Positions 42,823 through 52,333 are shown, counted from the stretch's first letter. The stretch: 64,000 bases of DNA from Acidobacteriaceae bacterium (GCA_019240475.1 JAFAYI010000019.1:1-64000), one strand, 5' to 3'. The notes: a model not told the origin generated them from the letters alone. Made by a program: numbers and translations.

Positions 42823-43516
42823 GAACCCGCCTCATATGAAGTCCGTATGCCCGATGTACCGTATCCGCGGTTAAGTCGCCAATTCCTCCCAGTGTTACAT
42901 CGGGCGCGGCGCTCGTCCCATTCAACACACGAATCAAATCCGCCTTCTCTTTGTCCGGCCTATGTAAGATCCAGATCGTTCCCATCCCGCTCCTGATCGC
43001 AGGCTCTATATCGGCCGCCCATGTATCGCCTACCATCACCACATCGTTCGGCGCAACGTCGATCTCGCTGCAAATCGCCCCAAGCAGCTCCGCGCTCGGC
43101 TTCATCCTCCGTGTCCGAAAAGAGAGAAAGCACGGCTGCGCTCCGGCTTCGAGTGGAAACTCCGCCTCAAAGCGCGCGTGAAACGGCCGCCATATATTCG
43201 AAACGTAAACGCGCCCGATCCCCGCCGCCCGCAGCGACTCGATCGCCTCCTTGGCGCCTGGCAGCACATACGATTCGTCGAACTGAGCCTCCCAGATCTG
43301 CCTTACGACATCGCTCGCGCGACCCGCGCCCGCGCCAAACCGCTGCGCCACCCGAGCGGCCAGTTCCTCGCTCTCCCGTGCGTCGGTCTGAAACAGTATT
43401 TCGTTCATCGCCGAAACCGCTTCGTCGCCCAGCCCCAGTTCCATCGCGATCCGCTTCCCCGGCCCGGACGCCGGCCCGTCAATCAACGTCGACCCGATAT
43501 CGAGAAATGCGATCAA
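42815..43516 (-). CDS. HAD-superfamily hydrolase lacking the second motif-I Asp
   Basis: The 233-residue protein has the HAD order: FLDIGSTLIDGP (motif I), helical cap, VYVSNIW (motif II), RRMKPSAEL (motif III Lys) and VMVGDTWAADIEPA (motif IV). Motif I is D-x-G where phosphatases have D-x-D, so the general acid is missing. Its start overlaps the TS-like gene by 4 nt (ATGA). It is probably a dehalogenase-type, slow or non-hydrolytic member acting in the same pathway. Confidence 0.8.
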   Translation of the reverse strand: MIAFLDIGSTLIDGPASGPGKRIAMELGLGDEAVSAMNEILFQTDARESEELAARVAQRFGAGAGRASDVVRQIWEAQFDESYVLPGAKEAIESLRAAGIGRVYVSNIWRPFHARFEAEFPLEAGAQPCFLSFRTRRMKPSAELLGAICSEIDVAPNDVVMVGDTWAADIEPAIRSGMGTIWILHRPDKEKADLIRVLNGTSAAPDVTLGGIGDLTADTVHRAYGLHMRRVRD

Positions 43517-45051
43517 GCGCCGTCCCGTCGCGAGCCGCCCGCCTTCTCCGCCTTTTGCGCCGCCTTCAACTGCGCCTCTTTCTTCGCTATCTCGCGGCCG
43601 AGGTACAGCGCGTGCGAGATCTCCGAAATCGCCGCGTCGCGGGCGAGCTGGTTCTCCATTGCTTCAGCCGAACTGGCTCTGTATTCATGAATCCTTGCTC
43701 CGCGCCAGGAATGCTGCACTACAATCTCGCCCGCTTCTTGATCCACCGTCACCGTGAATTCACCATTCGGGTCGAACCGCAAATCGGTTTTCCCGGTCTC
43801 GCGATTCACTACATGGTCCGTGGTTTTACTCTTTGCGATGCTCTTCGCCTTCTCCAGCACCGCGGCGTCCACTGAAATCGAGTGGCTAAATACCGTAATC
43901 GCGCCGGTCGCCATCCCCGCGCCTTCCGCTACAAATCGTTGTATAGCGATCAAGCCATACACATTTTCAAGCCACGCATCCATCGCGTTATGGGTGCGGA
44001 AAGTAGCCGTTAATGTAAGTCGCTCCTCGAATCTTCGGAAGAAGATAGATACTAAACAAGGGCAATGCGTCCCACTTACTAAGTTGGCCGGGTTATCCCA
44101 CAAGGTCATGTAAGCGTGCCGCGATTCCGGATCCTTTCGCAGCCGATCCACCATGATTTGCAAGCCGTCAATCGGCTCGCCGTCAATCTCGAAATAACCC
44201 CGGAGCCTGTTCCCGTACGTGTAAACCAGGTCCGGCGGCTTACGCGCATCCAAAATCCGCTCCTGGTACTCGTGAAAATGCTCCAGCGAAAACCCGAACT
44301 CGTTCAGGGCCTCCGCGCTCTCTTCCACCGGCGCCTCAATCGTCGCCTTTACGTTCTGTAATTCGATCTTGTCGCCCTTGCGCAGCCGGTTCCTGTGCCC
44401 GAATCGCACTAATCGGAAGATCAACTCACGCCAAGCCTCTAACGGCGTGCCGCGCAATATATTATGATTCCGCGGCTCCGATGGAAATCGCTGCACTTCC
44501 ACTTTCGGAATGGGCACGTCCAGCCTCGCCAGTTCCGCCCCGTCCAAAATTGGCAGCGAATCGACCGTCCGCTTCACCCCGGCCGCCGTCTCAGGGTCCG
44601 AAAGCAGCCCCAATGGAACCAGCCGCATCGGCCGCGCAAACATATCGGGCGTCGCCATGCCGTCGATTATCCGGTTCGTTCCAATCACCCTGTAGCTCGG
44701 CGTCCCCAAGTAGTCCACCGGCTCGATCCCTAATTCGAAAAAATTGATTAGCTCTTGCCGCGATCCCGATAGATCTTGCCCCATCACGATCAGGCATTGA
44801 ATCTGCGGATTCCATAGCAGATTCCGAAGCAGTTCCGGCAGCCCGTTGCCGAACAGATTCCCGATCGCCGCAATCCGCGAAGATCCTTCGCTTACGTCTA
44901 CGCCGGCCTTCGCAAGCACCTTGTATGCCTGCTCCGTATTCGACCAGAGCGTTACCACTCCGATATCCCCGGCGGGATTCACCACAACCAGGCGGTCGCT
45001 GTAAAAGAGCGGATCAAACCACAGATCCGTAGCTGACGGTAATACGCTCAC
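43513..45051 (-). CDS. DUF4346/MtrA-like domain fused to thymidylate-synthase-like domain
   Basis: I suggest the GTG at 45051, just after the upstream stop; the frame is open to an ATG at 45141 that overlaps the small gene by 53 nt. From the GTG the product is 512 residues. Residues of about 15-165 resemble MtrA (DUF4346): RLVVVNPAGDIGVVTLWSN, then QCLIVMGQDLSGSRQ, then YRVIGTNRIIDG. The rest resembles thymidylate synthase: YTYGNRLRG, QIMVDRLRKDPESRHAYMTL, and a Cys pair (GTHCPC, C330/C332) where the catalytic Cys belongs. It may methylate or hydroxymethylate a pyrimidine with an unusual C1 carrier. Confidence 0.65.
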   Translation of the reverse strand: MSVLPSATDLWFDPLFYSDRLVVVNPAGDIGVVTLWSNTEQAYKVLAKAGVDVSEGSSRIAAIGNLFGNGLPELLRNLLWNPQIQCLIVMGQDLSGSRQELINFFELGIEPVDYLGTPSYRVIGTNRIIDGMATPDMFARPMRLVPLGLLSDPETAAGVKRTVDSLPILDGAELARLDVPIPKVEVQRFPSEPRNHNILRGTPLEAWRELIFRLVRFGHRNRLRKGDKIELQNVKATIEAPVEESAEALNEFGFSLEHFHEYQERILDARKPPDLVYTYGNRLRGYFEIDGEPIDGLQIMVDRLRKDPESRHAYMTLWDNPANLVSGTHCPCLVSIFFRRFEERLTLTATFRTHNAMDAWLENVYGLIAIQRFVAEGAGMATGAITVFSHSISVDAAVLEKAKSIAKSKTTDHVVNRETGKTDLRFDPNGEFTVTVDQEAGEIVVQHSWRGARIHEYRASSAEAMENQLARDAAISEISHALYLGREIAKKEAQLKAAQKAEKAGGSRRDGA

Positions 45052-45088
45052 GGAAAAGAAGCTCTTAGTATAGCCGCTCCCGCGCGCT

Positions 45089-45343
45089 TCAATATTCCCC
45101 GGCTGCCTTGGCGTCCGAAGTCCCTTCGCCCGCCTCGCCATGCGCTAACTCGCCCAGGCGCGTTCGAATCTCCGGCTCCCGCTGCTTATAGCTGCTGATG
45201 CCCGTCAGCATCGTCTCTTCCAGAACCTTGCCGCGGGCGCCTCGATATACCACCTGAAATTCCCCCGGCATCGCCAGGCTATACACCTCCGCCTTCACAT
45301 CGCCGTCGCTAAAGGTTTCTACTAACTGCGCGTCCATGCTCAT
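45089..45343 (-). CDS. Small hypothetical protein, first gene of the TS-like operon
   Basis: From ATG 45343 (another ATG lies two codons later) the 84-residue product begins with strands (AQLVETFSDGDVKAEVYSLA, then FQVVYRGARG). It has a helix with the repeated Arg/Glu pattern and a Glu/Ala-rich tail. It precedes the TS-like gene by 37 nt if that gene starts at its GTG. No family recognised. Confidence 0.5.
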   Translation of the reverse strand: MSMDAQLVETFSDGDVKAEVYSLAMPGEFQVVYRGARGKVLEETMLTGISSYKQREPEIRTRLGELAHGEAGEGTSDAKAAGEY

Positions 45344-45466
45344 CAGATGAAACACATGAATCTCTGGTGACAACCAACATTCTCTCGGGCGCCTACACCG
45401 GCGCCCGCCCCGATCCGCCCCTGATATCCTCTAGCTGTCAGCACCGTTCGCTATCTTTCAAATTGT

Positions 45467-45628
45467 ATGAATCACCTGGAACGCGTTTCTTCCTTGCTCG
45501 GCGCCCTGCTGGTCGGCCTCTCGGCCTGGATCATCGTCTCCAACCGTCGCTCCCGCGCCTCCCATCCGCCCGTTGACAAATTGGCCGACGATCTTCGCCG
45601 CGCCTGGGCCGGCCACCACACCCCCTGA
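45467..45628 (+). CDS. 53-residue single-pass membrane protein
   Basis: The ORF starts at ATG 45467: a charged N-terminus (NHLERVSS), then a transmembrane helix (LLGALLVGLSAWIIVSN), then a basic Arg-rich segment and a hydrophilic C-terminus with VDKLADDLRRAWAGHH. It ends 14 nt before the next plus-strand gene and is probably co-transcribed with it. The codon choice is that of the GC-rich core genes. Function unknown. Confidence 0.55.
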   Translation: MNHLERVSSLLGALLVGLSAWIIVSNRRSRASHPPVDKLADDLRRAWAGHHTP

Positions 45629-45642
45629 GCCCGCCGCGCTCG

Positions 45643-46449
45643 ATGAACTTCCGCCGCTTCATCGTCCCGCTCGCCTCGCTTGCTCTACTCGCGTTTGTCG
45701 GCGCCCTTTCGGCCCAATCCGACCATAAGGGCCGCGACATCATCGACAAGTCCGTCGCCGCTCTCGGGGGCGACCGCTTCCTCAATATGCGCTACCGCGT
45801 CGCTCGCGGCCGCGTCTATTCGTTCTTCCACGATCAGCTCAGCGCTCTCGACGTCGCCACCGTCTACACCGAATACCTGTCTCCGCGCCCCGCCGCCGGA
45901 CTCGCTCTTCGCGAGCGTGAAATCCTCGGCAAAAAACAGGATTACTCATATCTGTTTCTGCCCGACCGCGCCTTCGACATCTCCTATCGCGGCGCCCGTC
46001 CCATACCCGACGAAAGCTGGCAGCGCTATCTACGCACCACCGAAAACGACATCCTATATATACTCAAAGTCCGCCGCGACGAACCCGGCATGCTCTACGA
46101 TTACGTCGGCGCCGACGTCTACCTCAGCACCCACGTCGAAATCGTCGATATCACCGACGCCCAAAGCCGCACCGTGCGCGCCTTCTTTGACTACAACACC
46201 ATGCTTCCTATCCACGAGACCTATTCCTGGCTCGATCCCGACACCAAGTACCACAACGACGAGGTCGCCGATTACGACAAGTACCGCGACACCGGAGACG
46301 GCGTCATGTGGCCCTATTCCATCGAGCGCTCTCGCAACGGCTACAAGTCCTACCAGATGTTTGCCACCAAAGTCGAAGCCAACCAGTCCGCCCCCGCCAA
46401 CACCTTCGAACTGCCTCCCAAGGCCAAGCTGCTGAGGCAGGTTAATTGA
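45643..46449 (+). CDS. Secreted protein, LolA/outer-membrane lipoprotein-sorting-like
   Basis: The 268-residue protein has a signal peptide (MNFRRFIVPLASLALLAFVG, cleavage near ALSAQ). The body begins KGRDIIDKSVAALGGDRFLN and continues through strands with IVDITDAQSRTVRAFFDYNT, then PIHETYSWLDP, typical of LolA/LolB-like convex-sheet proteins of acidobacteria. It may bind lipid in the periplasm; that is family-based inference. It follows the 53-residue membrane protein. Confidence 0.7.
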   Translation: MNFRRFIVPLASLALLAFVGALSAQSDHKGRDIIDKSVAALGGDRFLNMRYRVARGRVYSFFHDQLSALDVATVYTEYLSPRPAAGLALREREILGKKQDYSYLFLPDRAFDISYRGARPIPDESWQRYLRTTENDILYILKVRRDEPGMLYDYVGADVYLSTHVEIVDITDAQSRTVRAFFDYNTMLPIHETYSWLDPDTKYHNDEVADYDKYRDTGDGVMWPYSIERSRNGYKSYQMFATKVEANQSAPANTFELPPKAKLLRQVN

Positions 46450-46555
46450 GGTTTCCCCGCCTTCCCTCTCGCCCGCCTTAGCCGCGCTTTCCGTCTGCTG
46501 TTACAATTTGTACTCAAGTTCGAAGCGTGACGTGCGGCTTCCCGGATCTGCTTCC

Positions 46556-47485
46556 ATGGACCTCGACCAGCTCCACACCTTCCTGGAGATCGTTCGCCTG
46601 AAGAGCTTCTCCAAGGCTGCGCAGACCTGCTATCGTACGCAGCCCGCCATCAGCGCCCAAGTCCGGCAACTGGAGCAGGAGCTAAATGCCACCCTGTTCG
46701 ACCGCCTCGGCGCCCGCATTTCCCTCACCGTCGCCGGCCGCATCTTCGCCGAGCACGCCGAGCAGATCCTCGCCCTGCGCCGGCGCGCCCAGGACGCCAT
46801 CAACGAGCTCGAAAAGGTGCCCCGCGGCGAACTCCTCATCGCCGCCAACGAAGGCACCTGCATCTACGTCCTGCCCGGCGTATTCGCGGAATTCAAGACG
46901 CAGTTCCCCAATGTCCAGCTCCACGTCGACCGCTCCTATGGCAGCCGCGTCGTCCAGGCCGTGCTCGACAACCTCGCCGATTTCGGCATCGCCCAGATGC
47001 CCCCGCCCGACAGGAAACTTCAAATCGTCAAAATCCACTCCGATGAAATCAACCTCCTCGTCCCCTCCACCCATCGGCTCGCCTCCCACAAGCGCATCAC
47101 CGCCGCCGACATCGCCGGCGAGCAATTGCTTCTCCCCAAAACCGGCGTCACTCGCTCCCGCCTCAACGCCTGGCTCGATACCGTGCACGACGGCTTAAAC
47201 GTCTCTATGGAACTCGATTCCACCGAAATGATCAAGCGCTTCGTCATGGCCGAACTCGGCATCTCTTTCCTCGCCGCCTCCCACTGCCGCGAAGAAGTCG
47301 CCTCCGGCAAGCTCGCCGCCATTCCCCTCGGCCCGGAGCCCATGATTCGCCGCCTCGCCCTCATCTACCGTAAAGATAAGTCGCTTTCCAAAGCCGCCCT
47401 CGGCTTTATTCAGGTAACCTTGGATCATGCGGGAAATCAGATCCGCGCCGGCTCTCCTCCCCTGCTCCGCGCATCCGGAACCTGA
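46556..47485 (+). CDS. LysR-family transcriptional regulator
   Basis: I chose ATG 46556 (a TTG 16 codons upstream is unlikely); the product is 309 residues. The N-terminal winged HTH is clear: MDLDQLHTFLEIVRLKSFSK, then CYRTQPAISAQVRQLEQELN, then FDRLGARISLTVAG. The effector domain spans about residues 90-290 with the usual GELLIAANEG start. LysR genes often control a divergent neighbour, but the adjacent genes run the same way, so the target is not obvious. Confidence 0.9.
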   Translation: MDLDQLHTFLEIVRLKSFSKAAQTCYRTQPAISAQVRQLEQELNATLFDRLGARISLTVAGRIFAEHAEQILALRRRAQDAINELEKVPRGELLIAANEGTCIYVLPGVFAEFKTQFPNVQLHVDRSYGSRVVQAVLDNLADFGIAQMPPPDRKLQIVKIHSDEINLLVPSTHRLASHKRITAADIAGEQLLLPKTGVTRSRLNAWLDTVHDGLNVSMELDSTEMIKRFVMAELGISFLAASHCREEVASGKLAAIPLGPEPMIRRLALIYRKDKSLSKAALGFIQVTLDHAGNQIRAGSPPLLRASGT

Positions 47486-47497
47486 CTCTCAACGCCT

Positions 47498-47866
47498 ATG
47501 GCCCGTTTGACCGCGCGAAGCTCCACAATTTTTATTTCCACCAGCGAAGAAACCCGCGTCTATCGCTCCGTCAATGAAATTCCGCCCGAGCTTCGCCGCA
47601 AGCTCCACGATTCCACCCGAAGCATAAATTCGGCCACCATCCTGATCGCCGATAAGCGCGGTCAGGAAGAACTCCTGCGCGCCCTGGAGCGCCGCCCCAT
47701 CCATGTGCAGCGCCGCCTCTCCGATCTGATCGCAAAGCCGGCCGCCCCCGACACGCCGCCCGCCCCATCACGCTCCACCCGGGCAGCCTGGCGCAAGTGG
47801 CTCGAAATTCTTCTGCCCGTCGCCCTCGGCGCCTCGCTCTGGTTCTTCATCGATTCCCACTTCTGA
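47498..47866 (+). CDS. Tail-anchored membrane protein, unknown
   Basis: The 122-residue protein has a soluble region containing IFISTSEETRVYRSVNEIPP, then RRKLHDSTRS, then ILIADKRGQEELLRAL. A Pro/Ala linker leads to a C-terminal hydrophobic helix (WLEILLPVALGASLWFFIDS). It starts 12 nt after the LysR stop and is probably in one transcript with it. No family recognised. Confidence 0.6.
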   Translation: MARLTARSSTIFISTSEETRVYRSVNEIPPELRRKLHDSTRSINSATILIADKRGQEELLRALERRPIHVQRRLSDLIAKPAAPDTPPAPSRSTRAAWRKWLEILLPVALGASLWFFIDSHF

Positions 47867-47946
47867 TCGCTCCAGTCTGGAAGCCAAAGCGTGCAACGCT
47901 CCCGCCAAGCTACTACTGACGCGAAAATAGAGCCGCTCCCCGTCGT

Positions 47947-48387
47947 ATGAACATCTCCGCCCTCTTCAAGCGCCGTTCTTTCAAGCCGGGCTCAGGCGCC
48001 CTCGGGCCCTTGGAGCTTCAGGTCATGGAGATTCTTTGGTCGCAAGGCGAGTGCAACGTCCGCGACGTCGCCCGCGCGCTCGCCCGGCCGCTCGCCTACA
48101 CCACTCTCATGACCACTCTCGACCGTCTCTTCAAGAAAGATATTCTCAATCGCCGCAAGGTCGAGCGCGCTTTCGTTTACGCCCCGCTTCTGACCCGCCA
48201 CGAGTGGAATCGAAGATTGGCCGATGAGTGGGTCGCCGGTTTCCTCACTCGACCCGATTCGTCCCGCGACTTGCTGGTCTCCTGCCTCATCGATGCCGTC
48301 GAGACCCATGACGCATCGCTCCTCCGGGAACTCGAGCGCAAGATCGCCTCCAAGCGGCGCGAGCTGGCCGCGCGGGAAAAACCATGA
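47947..48387 (+). CDS. BlaI/MecI-family repressor
   Basis: The 146-residue protein shows the BlaI winged helix: LGPLELQVMEILWSQGECNV, then RDVARALARPLAYTTLMTTL, then DRLFKKDILNRRKVERAF. The C-terminal part is helical for dimerisation. Its 3' end overlaps the M56 gene by 4 nt, the usual sensor/repressor pair. It should repress its own operon and be cleaved or released upon signalling by the M56 partner. Confidence 0.88.
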   Translation: MNISALFKRRSFKPGSGALGPLELQVMEILWSQGECNVRDVARALARPLAYTTLMTTLDRLFKKDILNRRKVERAFVYAPLLTRHEWNRRLADEWVAGFLTRPDSSRDLLVSCLIDAVETHDASLLRELERKIASKRRELAAREKP

Positions 48388-49292
48388 CCCTCGACTACCT
48401 CCCGCGGCTTTTTGCCCTCGCGCTCGCAGTGTTCTTCCTCCTTCACTCCATTTGCGGGCTCGTCGCTTCTTTCGCTGCGCGTCCGGCCATTCGCTTCTTC
48501 CAGTCCTTCTCGCCTCGTATTGCGGCGCGCCTTGTGTTGACCCTCCGCTTCCTCCCCTTCGCCATCGCTCTCTTCCTCGCAATCGGAGTCTGTGTCCCCG
48601 GCTATCTCCGCTACGAACCCGAGGCGCGCGCCGAACCGGTCGGTCTTCTGTGTCTCGCTTGTAGCGGCCTCTGCGTTCTCACCTGCTTGTTATCCACCCG
48701 CCGCGCGATTTGCGCTCTGCGCGCGACCTCTGCCTGCCTGCGCCGCCCCGTCTCCCTATCGCCTTGCGTCGCCGGCATCTTTGTCCCGCGCATTGTCGTC
48801 CCGCTTCAAGCGCGGAACCTGCTCTCGCCGGACGAACTCGGCATCGCCATCGCCCATGAGCGCGCGCACGCCGCCGCGCACGATAATTTGAAACGCCTCC
48901 TGCTGCTCCTTGCGCCCGGAGTCGCTCCCTTTTTCCGCGGCTACGATCTCCTCGAACAAGCCTGGGCCCGCCTTGCCGAATGGGCAGCCGACGACGACGC
49001 CGTTTCCAGGCAGCCCGCGCGCGCCCTCTCCTTGGCCGCGGCTCTTGTCCGCCTCTCGCGCTCGCCCCACGCCTCGCACGCCTCCTGCATGACCGCTTCG
49101 CTTCTGCTGGACGCCTCCAGTCTCGCCGTCCGCGTCGACCGGCTCCTCGACATGCCCTCCCCGCCGCGCCGGCCGAACGTCGCCCTTGCCGCTTCCCTCG
49201 CCGCCCTTCTGCTCACCGGCGCCCTCGTTATACTCGCCCGCGCGCCATCGCTCTTAACCGTCCACGCGTTTCTCGAACGCTTTATCCACTGA
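48384..49292 (+). CDS. M56-family (BlaR1-like) membrane metallopeptidase
   Basis: The 302-residue protein has several membrane helices and a cytosolic peptidase site: IAIAHERAHAAAHDNLKRLL contains HERAH (HExxH). A downstream AEWAADDDAVSRQ carries the third ligand glutamate. Compared with BlaR1 it lacks the C-terminal penicillin-binding sensor domain. It overlaps the BlaI gene by 4 nt. Predicted to inactivate the BlaI-type repressor when triggered. Confidence 0.85.
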   Translation: MTLDYLPRLFALALAVFFLLHSICGLVASFAARPAIRFFQSFSPRIAARLVLTLRFLPFAIALFLAIGVCVPGYLRYEPEARAEPVGLLCLACSGLCVLTCLLSTRRAICALRATSACLRRPVSLSPCVAGIFVPRIVVPLQARNLLSPDELGIAIAHERAHAAAHDNLKRLLLLLAPGVAPFFRGYDLLEQAWARLAEWAADDDAVSRQPARALSLAAALVRLSRSPHASHASCMTASLLLDASSLAVRVDRLLDMPSPPRRPNVALAASLAALLLTGALVILARAPSLLTVHAFLERFIH

Positions 49293-49366
49293 CTCCGCGA
49301 ACCCGCAACTACGATTGCTGGTAGTAGCATCCCGCCCCGCGCTACCCTGTCCTGTTTTACGGCTAC

Positions 49367-52306
49367 ATGGCGCTCCTCTTCGCACGGCTAATCACCCTGT
49401 TCCTTATCCTCTGCGTTTGCCTCGCCGCGCAGACCCCCGACACCGCAACACTCCAGGGGCAAATCGTCGATGCCTCCCGCGCGCCTGTTGCTGGCGCTCG
49501 GGTCACCGCCACGAACTCGCTCTCGGGCCTCGCCCGCGCTGCTGTTACCGGCCCCTCCGGCGGCTACTCCATCCCCGCGCTCCCCATCGCTGGCGCTTAC
49601 ACAATCACCGCCCGGAAACCCGGCTTCGCAAACGCCTCTCTCGATAACGTCACGCTCGTAGGCGGCGCGACCGCTCAGATCAATCTCGAACTGAGCCCCG
49701 CCCGCGGCCGCACCCAGGTCACAGTCACAGGCGTCGCCGGCGCGGTCCGAGCCGACGAGCCTCAAATCGGCGACTCTCTCGGCGCCCACCAGATCGAAGA
49801 AACGCCGCTCCTCGATCGCAAGATCACCTATCTGCCTCTGCTCAACGCCGCCAACCGCCCCGCCATCAATCAAGGCGACGTCTTCATGAACGAGGATCTC
49901 TTCACCACCAATGGCGCCGGCCGCCGGCAGACTTGGTTCGAGATCGATGGCGCCACTGGCAACGATAGCTGGGGTCGTCAAACCATCTTCACCAACATCC
50001 CGCTTGCCGCAGTCCAGGAAATGGATGTGCTCACCAATGCGTTCTCGGCGGAATACGGCGGGGGCGCCGGAAGCGCCGTCAACATCGTCACCAAAAGCGG
50101 CGCTAACAATTTCCACGGCGAAGCGCTCTATCTAGCCCGCCCCTCCGCTCCCGAAGCAAAGCTCTCCGGCTTCAATTCCAGCACTGCCGCCAGCGGCAAC
50201 GATCTCACGAACGACACTCTGAATCAAACCGCCCTGTCGCTCTCCGGTCCCATCGGGCGCGCCGGCCATACTCAGTTCTTCGCCTCCGGCGAATACAGCC
50301 TCGAAAATCGCGCCTCGCCTGTGATATCGCCCGTCGCCCCCGGCAACTTCATCGGCCATTATCGCGACTGGCTCGGCTTCTTCCGCCTCGACCACCAGTT
50401 CAGCGACACCCACAATCTCTTTCTCCGCGGCGATGTCGATGGCTTCTACGACACCAACCCCAACGGCGCCGTCGGCGGAAACACTCTGCCGACCCTCGAC
50501 CGCATCTTCCGCCGCCGCACTTACTCCGAAGAACTGGGCGACACCAAAGTCCTATCGCCGGCTCTGGTCAACAATCTCCGCCTGCAATTCCAGCTCGCCT
50601 CTCCCATCACCGAATTCGATCCCGTCAACTACGGGACGGAGTTCTCCGTGCCAATCTCCACTGGCGGAACATTCGCCACCGGAACCTCGCAATCCGCGCT
50701 GCTCATGAATCGCCAGTACGAAGTCGCCGACACGCTGTCCTCGGTCCGAGGCGCGCATCAAATCCGCTTCGGCGCCGACATCATCTTCGCCCACACCGGC
50801 GGCAACAGCAAAGAATTCGGGGGTCCCATCTACGACGGCGAATTTGTTTATAAAACCTGCACGCTCGCTCTTTCCGTTTGCGAGAGCGCGGCCTACCTCA
50901 ACAACATCTCCAATGTCCAGAGCTACACCCAAAGCTACGGAAATGCGCAATACACGGTCAACGACACACTCTGGTCGTTATTCGTCCAGGACGATTATCG
51001 CCTTCGTCCCGGCCTGACCCTCAACCTCGGGCTCCGCTACGAACAGCAGACCTTCACCGATTCTCGAAACGATTTCGCGCCGCGCGTGGGCTTCGCCTAC
51101 GACTGGCTCGGCAACGGCAACACAGTCCTTCGCGGCGGCTTCGGCATCTACTATTCGCAAATCGTCGACAATTCCCAGGCCAATTACGCCCTCACCGGTC
51201 CCACCGGCGTCTTCAACTACACTGCCGGCCCGGGCCAAATCGGGTTCCCATCCAGCGTCTCCGCCGCTCCACTCCCCGCATTCCCCGCTGGCGCCGTCGC
51301 TCCCGTTCGCAGCCTCTATATCAGGCCCGGAGAAAGCGCGTATCTCAGCCAATTCTTCCCAACCTCCACGCTCACCGGCTATCCCGATCGCTTGCTGAAC
51401 CCATATTCCGAGCAATGGACCTTCGGCATCGAACAGCGTCTTGCGCCCGGCTGGGTGCTGGCCGTCGATTACATCGGCGCCCACACCTTGAAGATCAACC
51501 GTCCGCTCGATGTCGATCCGCCCGCGCCCTTCGTCCGCACCGCTCCCGGCCAAGTCCGCTCCGCGCAGGCCGCCAATTGCACGCGCCCGTATTGGATCTG
51601 GTGGTACGCGCAGGAAGGCATGACGTGCAACCCTAAGCACGCAACCAATCCGCAGCCGCCTTATGCGCTCATCCAATCCGACGTGAACGACGGGTACGCC
51701 TATTACGACGCGCTCGACGTGAATCTCAGCCACGCCTTCAGCCGCCGCTTATCCATGCTGGCCAGCTACACCTGGTCGCACGCCATCGACAACGTCGATC
51801 CCGACATCCCCAGCCAGAATCCCAACGACCCCAACTTCACCGGCCGCGTCGAAAACGGCAGCGCCATCTTCGATCAGCGCCAGCGCTTTGTGCTGAGCGG
51901 GGTCTACACGCTGCCGTTCAAAATCAACTTCGGCGGCGTCGGAACCCTGGGCGCCGGCCTGCCCTATAACATCGTGACCGGCACAACCAACAGCGGCGAT
52001 ACCGGCGGCACGACCGACCGGCCCGTCATTGATGGCGTTGTGATCGGGCGAAATGCAGGCCGCGGCCGCGCCATCTACGACGTCAGTCCCTTCGTGGAGC
52101 GCTCGTTTGCGCTCGGAACCGAGCGCGTCAATCTGTTCCTCCGCGCCGAAGCCTTCAACGTTTTTAATCACGCCAACTTCGTCGGCTACAGCGGCGCCTA
52201 CGGCAATGGCGCCGCCCCCGGCGCCGGGTTCGGTCAGCCGCTCGCCGGCGTCACGAACCAGCTTCCGGCCCGCTCGCTTCAGTTTTCCGGTCGCGTAACA
52301 TTTTAG
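49367..52306 (+). CDS. TonB-dependent receptor with carboxypeptidase-regulatory N-terminus (Oar-like)
   Basis: The 979-residue protein has a signal peptide (LFARLITLFLILCVCLAAQ), an Ig-like carboxypeptidase-regulatory domain (ATLQGQIVDASRAPVAGARV, then GGYSIPALPIAGAYTITARK), and a plug domain (EMDVLTNAFSAEYGGGAGSA, then VNIVTKSGANNFHGEALYLA). A beta-barrel runs to a C-terminal aromatic-ending strand (LQFSGRVTF). This is the acidobacterial Oar-type outer-membrane family. The substrate is not readable; polysaccharide or protein uptake is typical. Confidence 0.9.
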   Translation: MALLFARLITLFLILCVCLAAQTPDTATLQGQIVDASRAPVAGARVTATNSLSGLARAAVTGPSGGYSIPALPIAGAYTITARKPGFANASLDNVTLVGGATAQINLELSPARGRTQVTVTGVAGAVRADEPQIGDSLGAHQIEETPLLDRKITYLPLLNAANRPAINQGDVFMNEDLFTTNGAGRRQTWFEIDGATGNDSWGRQTIFTNIPLAAVQEMDVLTNAFSAEYGGGAGSAVNIVTKSGANNFHGEALYLARPSAPEAKLSGFNSSTAASGNDLTNDTLNQTALSLSGPIGRAGHTQFFASGEYSLENRASPVISPVAPGNFIGHYRDWLGFFRLDHQFSDTHNLFLRGDVDGFYDTNPNGAVGGNTLPTLDRIFRRRTYSEELGDTKVLSPALVNNLRLQFQLASPITEFDPVNYGTEFSVPISTGGTFATGTSQSALLMNRQYEVADTLSSVRGAHQIRFGADIIFAHTGGNSKEFGGPIYDGEFVYKTCTLALSVCESAAYLNNISNVQSYTQSYGNAQYTVNDTLWSLFVQDDYRLRPGLTLNLGLRYEQQTFTDSRNDFAPRVGFAYDWLGNGNTVLRGGFGIYYSQIVDNSQANYALTGPTGVFNYTAGPGQIGFPSSVSAAPLPAFPAGAVAPVRSLYIRPGESAYLSQFFPTSTLTGYPDRLLNPYSEQWTFGIEQRLAPGWVLAVDYIGAHTLKINRPLDVDPPAPFVRTAPGQVRSAQAANCTRPYWIWWYAQEGMTCNPKHATNPQPPYALIQSDVNDGYAYYDALDVNLSHAFSRRLSMLASYTWSHAIDNVDPDIPSQNPNDPNFTGRVENGSAIFDQRQRFVLSGVYTLPFKINFGGVGTLGAGLPYNIVTGTTNSGDTGGTTDRPVIDGVVIGRNAGRGRAIYDVSPFVERSFALGTERVNLFLRAEAFNVFNHANFVGYSGAYGNGAAPGAGFGQPLAGVTNQLPARSLQFSGRVTF

Positions 52307-52333
52307 TTGTCGCTAGTCTCTCCGACAACCCCT

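Noticed and set aside
49388..51733. Long minus-strand frames across the TonB-dependent receptor
   Set aside because: Low-complexity Gly/Asp-rich shadows without motifs; the plus-strand receptor is clear.
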